The notes under the pieces were generated by a model. It made no database searches and was not told where the DNA came from. It worked only from the letters and a program-made list of their open reading frames with translations. The translations under genes and the position numbers were made by a program. From Nocardia albiluteola (GTDB lineage: Bacteria; Actinomycetota; Actinomycetes; Mycobacteriales; Mycobacteriaceae), in the NCBI RefSeq assembly GCF_018860155.1, contig NZ_JAHKNI010000007.1, positions 62,001-126,000 on the forward strand: DNA of 64,000 nt, read 5' to 3'. This document shows positions 51,627 through 58,909 of this stretch, piece after piece (position 1 is the stretch's first letter; each line of letters opens with the position of its first letter).

Positions 51627-51656
51627 CGGACGAAAACGTATCGTGCAATTCGTCCG
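51627..51656. promoter_or_regulatory. inverted repeat CGGACGAA-N14-TTCGTCCG, candidate PruC/PruR operator
   Basis: Perfect 8-bp arms separated by 14 bp lie directly after the regulator's start codon side and 45 bp before the P5C dehydrogenase ATG. Centre-to-centre spacing of 22 bp (two helical turns) suits a dimer binding one face of DNA. Confidence 0.55.
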
Positions 51657-51700
51657 GTCGAACAAGGGGTGAGCACACCGGAGGGTGTTTATTTCTCGCT

Positions 51701-53350
<1,650 letters not shown>

Positions 53351-53354
53351 CGAG

Positions 53355-54329
53355 ATGGGTGTACCAATCATGGCCAATCCTCTGCGGCCCGCCCTGCTGG
53401 CCGCCGCGCGCTCCGCGCGCGCCGAACGCAGCATCACCCGGATGCCGGTCACCCGGCGCATCGTCGACCGGTTCGTCGCTGGCGATAGCCGCGACGCCGC
53501 CCTGGCCGCCGTGCGGGATCTGGTGCGGCGCAACAGATTCGTGACGATCGACTACCTGGGCGAGGACACCCACGATCCCGCGCAGGCCGAGCGGGTGGCG
53601 GGGGAGTACCTGCGTCTGATCGGCGAGCTGGCCCAGCTGCCGCTCGAGGTGGGCGAGCGCGGTCCGCGGCCCCTGGAGGTTTCGGTGAAGCTGTCGGCGC
53701 TCGGGCAGGCGCTGCCGGACGACGGCCACGCCGTCGCGCTGCGCAACGCCCGCACGATCGCGGAATCCGCGGCCGCGGCGGGGATCTGGATGACCGTCGA
53801 TGCCGAGGACCACACCACCACCGAATCGACGCATGCGATCGTGCGCGAGCTGCGGCGCGAGCATCCCGAGACCGTCGGCACCGTGCTGCAGGCCTATCTG
53901 CGGCGCACCGAGGCCGACTGTCGTGCCTTCGCCGCCGAGGGCGCACGGATCCGGCTGTGCAAGGGCGCTTACAGCGAGCCCGAATCGGTGGCCTTCCGCC
54001 GCAAGCGCGAGGTCGACGAGTCCTATCTGCGGTGCCTTCGAATCCTCATGCGGGGCAGCGGATATCCGATGGTGGCCACGCACGATCCGGCGATGATCGA
54101 GGCGGCGGCGCTGCTGGCGACCGCCGTGCCGCGCGGCGGTACGGACTTCGAATTCCAGATGCTGTACGGGATCCGGCCCGCCGAGCAGGAGCGGCTGATC
54201 GGGCTGGGCCAGCATCTGCGGGTCTACGTGCCCTTCGGGGACCAGTGGTACGGCTACTTCGTGCGGCGGCTGGCCGAGCGTCCCGCGAACCTGATGTTCT
54301 TCCTGCGCGCAGCCGCCCCCGAGCTGTGA
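53355..54329 (+). CDS. pruB: proline dehydrogenase
   Basis: A 324-residue monofunctional FAD-dependent proline dehydrogenase with a TIM barrel. Typical stretches are FVTIDYLGEDTHDPAQAE, VSVKLSALGQALPDDGH, IWMTVDAEDHTTTEST, RLCKGAYSEPE and the C-terminal substrate helix YFVRRLAERPANL (Arg pair). It produces P5C for the enzyme encoded just upstream, and the two probably channel. Followed by the inverted repeat GCCACT/AGTGGC (54335-54358), a possible terminator. Confidence 0.93.
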   Translation: MGVPIMANPLRPALLAAARSARAERSITRMPVTRRIVDRFVAGDSRDAALAAVRDLVRRNRFVTIDYLGEDTHDPAQAERVAGEYLRLIGELAQLPLEVGERGPRPLEVSVKLSALGQALPDDGHAVALRNARTIAESAAAAGIWMTVDAEDHTTTESTHAIVRELRREHPETVGTVLQAYLRRTEADCRAFAAEGARIRLCKGAYSEPESVAFRRKREVDESYLRCLRILMRGSGYPMVATHDPAMIEAAALLATAVPRGGTDFEFQMLYGIRPAEQERLIGLGQHLRVYVPFGDQWYGYFVRRLAERPANLMFFLRAAAPEL

Positions 54330-54334
54330 CGCAC

Positions 54335-54393
54335 GCCACTGTTCCATTAATTAGTGGCATGTACCACCAAACGGTGGCAGATGATGCTATAGT
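54335..54393 (+). promoter_or_regulatory. promoter of the MHS transporter with overlapping inverted repeats
   Basis: An extended -10, TGCTATAGT, is at 54385-54393. The -35 zone coincides with the inverted repeat CCACC-AAAC-GGTGG (54364-54377), a likely operator. A second inverted repeat, GCCACT-N12-AGTGGC (54335-54358), lies 5 bp beyond the proline dehydrogenase stop and may act as its terminator or as an upstream operator. Confidence 0.5.
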
Positions 54394-54399
54394 TCTCAG

Positions 54400-54635
54400 C
54401 GAGGCAGTGGTAGGGCCGGATCGCTCCCGATGAGGGGGGAGCGGCCCGGCTACCTCGGAAATTTTCCCCGGCAATGCTGGACGGCCGGGGAAGAGAACCG
54501 CTGCTCGGCGGGCGCGATGCCCCTGTAGTGACGCCAACTTGTCGCGTCCGCCGAGCAGCGTGGCAACCGCCTCGTTTCGGTCGAATCCGCCTCCCGTAAC
54601 ATGGCGCGGTTCGATCGATTGTGATGAGGGAGACA
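54400..54635 (+). ncRNA. highly structured 5' leader of the MHS gene, candidate cis-regulatory RNA
   Basis: Three successive perfect or near-perfect hairpins fill the ~235-base leader: CGCTCCC/GGGAGCG (54422-54443) enclosed by GGTAG/CTACC; TTCCCCGGC/GCCGGGGAA (54464-54492); and an 18-bp stem at 54499-54516 paired with 54543-54560 with one mismatch and a 26-base loop. GAGGGAG and the GTG start follow. No known riboswitch consensus is recognised by eye. A cis-acting RNA controlling a transporter is inference; alternatives are terminator remnants. Confidence 0.4.
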
Positions 54636-54818
54636 GTGACCGACCCAGCGTCCACCGCGGTGACCTCGGAGCAGACGGCGCCGGGTGCGCCGATGTCAGG
54701 GCGGGCCATTGCCGTCGCCAGCTTCATCGGCACCGCGATCGAGTTCTACGACAACTCCTATCTAGCGTTTGCTGGTTTGGAGTCACGCCAAGATGGTGAG
54801 TTGACCTGCAGAAAGTAG
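54636..54818 (+). pseudogene. MHS-family (MFS) transporter, cut by element insertion
   Basis: The frame opens at a GTG preceded by GAGGGAG and reads like the N-terminus of a metabolite:H+ symporter: SGRAIAVASFIGTAIEFYD. After Asp the family pattern (normally FYLYG...) stops, and 18 unrelated residues lead to TAG at 54818. The rest of the gene must lie beyond the mobile element to the right. Being next to proline catabolic genes it could have been a proline/betaine-type importer, but the substrate is not deducible from 39 residues. Confidence 0.8.
54745..54760 (+). other. left element-chromosome junction (attL), approximate
   Basis: Chromosomal reading-frame similarity ends after the codon at 54750-54752 (IEFYD). 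Integration inside a conserved coding sequence, not a tRNA, points to a serine-type integrase. The core cannot be fixed without the right end. Confidence 0.6.
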
Positions 54819-54858
54819 GTTGTCTGCGTTGTCTGGCGTTGGGTAGTGAGTGCTGTTA

Positions 54859-54887
54859 CTGCGTACCGACTGCGTACCCGGCTACCC
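54859..54887 (+). promoter_or_regulatory. CTGCGTACC(C) repeat pair upstream of the XRE gene
   Basis: CTGCGTACC (54859-54867) and CTGCGTACCC (54870-54879) are 11 bp apart, followed by a TACCC half-copy at 54883-54887. Related GTGCGTACCC copies flank the far side of the regulator cassette (57135-57144 and, inverted, 57212-57221). One-turn spacing suggests cooperative repressor binding. The 54753-54927 stretch has no other gene. Confidence 0.5.
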
Positions 54888-54927
54888 TTGGCTGATAGCT
54901 CCCCGCCCCCCGAAGAGTGAGCATCTG

Positions 54928-56160
54928 ATGAACGAGATCCCGCCGAACGAAGTCGGCCGCAGACTGCGCGAGATCCGGGTCTGGCGCGGCTTAAGCCTCG
55001 AGACGGCCGCCGGGCTCGCCGGAATCTCGTACGGCTACCTCGGCCGCCTCGAGCGCGGGGAGCAAGCCCTCACCAATCGCCGCACTCTGGAAGCTATCGC
55101 GCACGCGCTGCGCGTCGCCCCCTCGGAGTTCAGCGCGCAACCCTGGGAGAGCACCGGCGGTGTCTCCTCCGACGCATACGCCGGGCTGGTCGCGATCGAG
55201 AACGCCCTCGAGATCTGCGAACTCGGTGACGACCCCGGCGGTCCGCTGCGCGAATGGCCGGAAATCCTCACCGACCTAGCGGTAGCCGAAGCCCTGCGCG
55301 AAGCCACCGACTACCCAGCCGTCTGTGAACTGGCGCCGAAGCTCCTGATCGAACTGCACGCCGCCTACGTGCGCCGCCCGGACCTTCGTAAGGAAGTCCT
55401 GATCGGTCTGATTCGCTGCTACTACCCTCTCGCCACCACGGCGAAGCGGCTCGGCGTGCGCGGCCTGCCGATCATGATGGTGAAGGCCGCCCAAGCCTGC
55501 GCCGAGGAGTTGGGTTCGCCGGCATGGATCGGTTTCACGACGTGGCTGCGTGGCACCGTGTCCGGGTCGATGTCCCGTGAACAGCAGTACCAGCGGGCGA
55601 TAGCCACCTCCGAGCGGATATCGAAGCACCTCGACGACCCCGAGGTGATCGAGGCATACGGCATGATCCACCTGTCTGCCGCTCTGGCTGCTGCGGTCCA
55701 GGACGACCGCTCGACCGCCGATACTCACCTTGCCGAGGCTGCCGCGGTAGCTGACCGCATGGACGACGAGATAGGCACATTCGGGCGACTCTGGTTCGGC
55801 CGCACCAACGTCGACGTGTGGCGGTCCTCGATCGGCCTCGAGCTGGGCGACGGGATAGCGGCCGTCGAGCGGGCGAACGGCGTACCGATCGACTCGATTC
55901 CCTCGAAGTCCCGGCGGGCGAACTACTACGCCGAGGCGGGGTGCGCCCTGCTCGCCGATCCCGCGTACCAGGATCGGGGAATGGGATTGCTAGTCAAGGC
56001 CGAATCCCTTGCGCCGCAACAGGTTCGGAGCGATTTCTTCGTGCGTGAGGCTGTGTCGAACCATCTGCGCACCGCCCGCCGGGATGCTGGCGGCCGTGAA
56101 CTGCGCGGGCTGGCGTGGCGGCTTGGCATCGCCCCCGAACTCCGCCCACAGTCGCACTGA
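54928..56160 (+). CDS. XRE-family regulator with TPR-like domain
   Basis: A 410-residue regulator. The N-terminal XRE helix-turn-helix spans about residues 9-64 (GRRLREIRVWRGLSLETAAGLAGISYGYLGRLERGE). The remainder is an alpha-helical repeat region resembling TPR domains of Streptomyces/Nocardia XRE regulators that may sense a small peptide or ligand. ATG at 54928 starts exactly before the HTH. It is the first gene of the element and the likely reader of the flanking GCGTACCC sites. It could be the lysogeny-type repressor, though such XRE-TPR genes also occur outside phages. Confidence 0.8.
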   Translation: MNEIPPNEVGRRLREIRVWRGLSLETAAGLAGISYGYLGRLERGEQALTNRRTLEAIAHALRVAPSEFSAQPWESTGGVSSDAYAGLVAIENALEICELGDDPGGPLREWPEILTDLAVAEALREATDYPAVCELAPKLLIELHAAYVRRPDLRKEVLIGLIRCYYPLATTAKRLGVRGLPIMMVKAAQACAEELGSPAWIGFTTWLRGTVSGSMSREQQYQRAIATSERISKHLDDPEVIEAYGMIHLSAALAAAVQDDRSTADTHLAEAAAVADRMDDEIGTFGRLWFGRTNVDVWRSSIGLELGDGIAAVERANGVPIDSIPSKSRRANYYAEAGCALLADPAYQDRGMGLLVKAESLAPQQVRSDFFVREAVSNHLRTARRDAGGRELRGLAWRLGIAPELRPQSH

Positions 56161-56324
56161 TCCTGTCCCAATTTGTCCTCCTGTCCTTTCGGGACAAAAG
56201 TGCTGTGCCGCAGGTCATAGCGTCGGTTGTAGCTTCGACGTCGGGGTGAGCGGACAAGATTCGCCCTTGAACTGCCTTGCACCGCCCCCGGCGTTGAAGC
56301 CTTCCACTGACCAGGGAGGGCAAC

Positions 56325-56630
56325 GTGAGGGCACAACCAACGGCGTTCGCGTGGATCGACCCGGACAGCGAGACGCCCGCATGGCACCGAGCCCAAGTGC
56401 AACGGCTCGCGCGGCATCTGGGATACATGCTGCTCTGGCCAACCGCCAGCCTGATTCCCCTGGTGGATCAAGTCAGGGCATCGGACGTCGACTGTCTAAT
56501 CACCCCCTCGCCGGAACACCTCTCCCCGCTCGAGTTGAACTCGATCATGGCGGTGTGCCCGGTCGAATCCGCTTCTCCCCGGTTGTCGTTCTCGAAATGG
56601 ATCGCCGTCGACGCAGGGAGGGCTCAATGA
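56325..56630 (+). CDS. 101-residue protein of element, unknown function
   Basis: GTG at 56325 follows AGGGAGGGCAAC. The product (TAFAWIDPDSETPAWHRAQV...) is a small acidic alpha/beta protein with a hydrophobic central stretch (LGYMLLWPTASLIPLVDQV) and a PSPEHLSPLELNSIM region. Similar small proteins are often found beside XRE-TPR genes in Nocardia and relatives. Its last codons overlap the next ATG (ATGA). The 164-bp gap before it contains no other gene. Confidence 0.6.
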   Translation: MRAQPTAFAWIDPDSETPAWHRAQVQRLARHLGYMLLWPTASLIPLVDQVRASDVDCLITPSPEHLSPLELNSIMAVCPVESASPRLSFSKWIAVDAGRAQ

Positions 56631-56935
56631 GCGCGCTCACGGCCTGGGTGCTGGTCGGAGTCTGCGCGGCGATCTTCGGCATCGTGGTGACGTTGATGCT
56701 GCGCGCCGACCGTGAAGAGGTGCGCGCCGCCCGCGAAGCACCGACCCAGCGACTCCGGCCCGTCGTCGGCTGGCTCCACGAGGCCCCTGCCGAGCCGTTC
56801 AACGTGCCGCAGGCACACCGCGTGATGCAACAACACCGCCTCTGCCACCGCGAAGATTGCGGCCGAAAGCGCGCCGCCTACACAACCCTCGTCGAGGCCC
56901 GGCGTCTCCGGCCGGATTCAGGGAGGAACTACTGA
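56627..56935 (+). CDS. 102-residue single-TM protein with Cys/His motif
   Basis: An N-terminal TM helix (TAWVLVGVCAAIFGIVVTLML) is followed by a basic cytoplasmic region ending HRLCHREDCGRKRAAYTTLVEA, where the HxxCxxxxC arrangement may bind metal. ATG overlaps the preceding stop, and its TGA shares a base with the next ATG. Function unknown; the arrangement suggests a co-translated set. Confidence 0.6.
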   Translation: MSALTAWVLVGVCAAIFGIVVTLMLRADREEVRAAREAPTQRLRPVVGWLHEAPAEPFNVPQAHRVMQQHRLCHREDCGRKRAAYTTLVEARRLRPDSGRNY

Positions 56936-57027
56936 TGGACGTGCTCCCGTGGGCTATCGCGGCCGGGATTGTCGTCGCGGTGCTCGGCTACGGCGCGTTG
57001 CGGGCATGGTGGGAGAACCGGAAGTGA
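56935..57027 (+). CDS. 30-residue single-TM microprotein
   Basis: ATG at 56935 is part of TGATG with the previous stop. The product is one TM helix (AIAAGIVVAVLGYGALRAWW) plus ENRK. GGGAGGAACT lies just upstream as a Shine-Dalgarno sequence. The hydrophobic pattern ending in Trp-Trp and a charged tail looks like a real small membrane protein. Confidence 0.55.
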   Translation: MDVLPWAIAAGIVVAVLGYGALRAWWENRK

Positions 57028-57116
57028 TGCGCAAGGGGGTGCGCCTGCCGCATCCCCCAGCTTGCCGACGCCGACAATCTCAGCGACCAGCGATTTTGCT
57101 GGCGTCGACAAAATGA
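57027..57116 (+). CDS. 29-residue basic micro-ORF
   Basis: ATG at 57027 again forms TGATG with the stop of the previous microprotein. The product is Arg/Pro-rich (MRKGVRLPHPP...) and has no predicted domain. Coupling geometry is the only support. Confidence 0.3.
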   Translation: MRKGVRLPHPPACRRRQSQRPAILLASTK

Positions 57117-57121
57117 TCCGT

Positions 57122-57234
57122 GGGTATGCGGCCGGTGCGTACCCGAATTCGGGTAGGGTTACCCGGGTTGGGGTACCCCTTGACCTGCCTACTTCTGCGA
57201 TCCCCGAAGGTGGGTACGCACTGAGCGCCTACCC
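57122..57234. repeat. cluster of GGGTA/TACCC motifs including GTGCGTACCC copies and palindromes
   Basis: Within 113 bp there are eight GGGTA or TACCC pentamers. They form the palindrome TACCCGAATTCGGGTA (57140-57155), GGGGTACCCC (57170-57179), GTGCGTACCC (57135-57144) and its inverted copy GGGTACGCAC (57212-57221). The region separates the plus-strand regulator cassette from the minus-strand phage genes, the place for operators or an origin. No gene is seen in 57117-57313. Confidence 0.6.
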
Positions 57235-57313
57235 ACCCCGACGGGCGGGGAGGCGCCAGCGGGCGGTAGGAGGTCGCCCAGCCGTCGCACTCGACCCGCG
57301 CTTCACGCCGGAC

Positions 57314-57640
57314 TCACTCAGCCCGGCCGACCCGCTCATACTCGGCAGGCTCCAACTCCCCATCCCCACGCAGCGTGAACAACCGCACCCCCGGCCACGC
57401 CGCCATCACCTCCCGCGGCAGCGACGTCCGCAACACCTGCACAGGGCCACCCGCCCGCAACTCCTCGAGTTCCGCCTCCAAGCGTTTCACCTCGGGCCGG
57501 AAATCGTAGATCTGCCGGATATCGTTGCTGCACGCCTCCCGCGTCCGAGCGAGCTCCCCCTCCAAGCGCTCGATCAGCTGAGCACGTAGCCCGTCCGGCG
57601 CCTGGACACCCCCGCCGGCCGAACGCTTCGCCCGCAACAT
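57314..57640 (-). CDS. phage-type hypothetical protein, coiled-coil
   Basis: A 108-residue protein. A helical segment (GLRAQLIERLEGELARTREACSNDIRQIYDFRPEVKRLEAELEELR-like, about 16-60) predicts a coiled coil; the rest ends in a beta-like PGVRLFTLRGDGELEPAEYERV. ATG shares one base with the previous stop (TGATG), so it is coupled to the small-terminase-like gene. It is the last gene of the minus-strand phage set. Function unknown. Confidence 0.6.
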   Translation of the reverse strand: MLRAKRSAGGGVQAPDGLRAQLIERLEGELARTREACSNDIRQIYDFRPEVKRLEAELEELRAGGPVQVLRTSLPREVMAAWPGVRLFTLRGDGELEPAEYERVGRAE

Positions 57641-58008
57641 CACGCACCCCGCTTCGCGTGACGGGAGCGCCACGACGCCTCTGCGGCTCGCACCTTCGCC
57701 GAATTCTTCTCCGGCGCACCGACCTCCAGCTTCGCCAGCAGTAGCGACAGCGTTCGAGCATGCGCCCTGTGCTCGGCGATCCCTGGGTGAAGGCGCACCA
57801 TCCCCGAGGATGACACCGACGTCTCGCCCTCCGCGGCGATCGCGGCCTGTAGCGACTCCATCCGGTCCCGCAAGGCTCGCACCGCCTCCAACAGTTCACG
57901 GCCGCGCGAATCAGGCTCGAGGCCAGCGTCGTCGAAGTCCTGCAACAGCGACTCGACCAGCAGATCACCCGCCGATTTCGCCGGTACAGCGGCCAATTTC
58001 CGGGCCAT
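57640..58008 (-). CDS. small-terminase-like protein (P27-type pattern)
   Basis: A 122-residue helical protein. The layout, an acidic helix (LLVESLLQDFDDAGLEPDSRGRELLEAVRALRDRMESL), then G-VRLHPGIAEHRAHARTLSLLLAKLEVG, resembles the actinophage proteins often annotated as P27-type terminase small subunits, where NPALxExRQ and RxxLARLL motifs recur. The C-terminus is basic (ASWRSRHAKRGA). If correct, a packaging gene here, downstream of the tape measure, is an odd position. An adaptor or unrelated protein is the alternative. Confidence 0.5.
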   Translation of the reverse strand: MARKLAAVPAKSAGDLLVESLLQDFDDAGLEPDSRGRELLEAVRALRDRMESLQAAIAAEGETSVSSSGMVRLHPGIAEHRAHARTLSLLLAKLEVGAPEKNSAKVRAAEASWRSRHAKRGA

Positions 58009-58122
58009 CAGGAGGCCTTTCTCGTCGTCGATTTCGGGTATTTTCCGGATGCAGGCAGCATTTTCAGCAGTGCCTCCCGGTGCCGCTGGTGTGCCCCGGG
58101 GGAGGGGTTCCCCTACCCCCCC

Positions 58123-58869
58123 TCAGCGGTCGGGATCGAACGTGCGGGCGTCCACGAACTTGGGCCGCTGCCATCCGGAGGGGCCACTGGTCTTCATGCG
58201 CTGGCGGAGCGTTTGGGCGTTGTATTGGATGGTCTGCCTGCTCTTCTCGGCTGCGTTGGCGCGTTTGAGGGCGGCGACGTAGAGCGGTGCCCGACGGCGT
58301 AGCTCGGCCTCGATGTGCGCGTTTGCCGTGATGCCGCGGGACTGGAGGTATGGCTGCAACTCTTCGAGCAAGGTGCCGAGTTGGGAGGGGTTGGCGTCGG
58401 CGATGGTCTGGGTCAACACGGGGGTGAGGGCGTCGATGCCGTTCTTGCCGTCGAGGATCCTGCGGGTGCGTTCCCAGTATCGCGACATGCGGGATTCCTC
58501 GGCGGCGTCGCCGGGGATGATGAGCTTCTGGCGTTCGTATTCGGCGTCGGCGTTGGCGGTGTCGCGGAGTGCGGTTGCTTCGTCGAGGGCGCTGTCGATG
58601 GCCTTGTCTGCGTCGCTGCCGGTGAATCGGTCGATCGCGGCGTGCATGCCCTCGGCGGTGTAATGCGTGGGGTCGATGGTCGCCAGGAACTTGCCAAATT
58701 GGTCGGCGACGCGTTCGAGGGTGTCGTGTGCGCGGGCGGTGACCGTGCCGTCGGCCACGCGGGGGGCGTAGCTGTACGGGACTGGCAGTGTGTCGGGCTG
58801 CGGCTCGGCCTGCAGCGGCGGCAGATCGACCGACAGCGGTTCCCGGGTGTAGTTGGCGAGCTGCGTCAT
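58123..58869 (-). CDS. phage-type hypothetical protein, mostly helical
   Basis: A 248-residue protein beginning MTQLANYTREPLSVDLPPLQ, with a Pro-rich N-terminus, long helices (about 55-210) and a basic C-terminus with the RxxK-rich SGWQRPKFVDARTFDPDR. GAAAGG lies nine bases before the ATG. It starts 40 bp after the tape measure stop. No domain is recognised; a replication or structural phage role would be a guess. The 114-bp gap after it contains only GC-rich inverted repeats. Confidence 0.6.
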   Translation of the reverse strand: MTQLANYTREPLSVDLPPLQAEPQPDTLPVPYSYAPRVADGTVTARAHDTLERVADQFGKFLATIDPTHYTAEGMHAAIDRFTGSDADKAIDSALDEATALRDTANADAEYERQKLIIPGDAAEESRMSRYWERTRRILDGKNGIDALTPVLTQTIADANPSQLGTLLEELQPYLQSRGITANAHIEAELRRRAPLYVAALKRANAAEKSRQTIQYNAQTLRQRMKTSGPSGWQRPKFVDARTFDPDR

Positions 58870-58909
58870 GGGGTTACGCCTTTCTTCTATGTCACGTGAC
58901 AGCTGTGGG

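Noticed and set aside
57117..57313. Iterated GGGTA/TACCC motifs as a CRISPR array
   Set aside because: Motifs are only 5-10 bp, irregularly spaced and in both orientations; no repeat-spacer structure.
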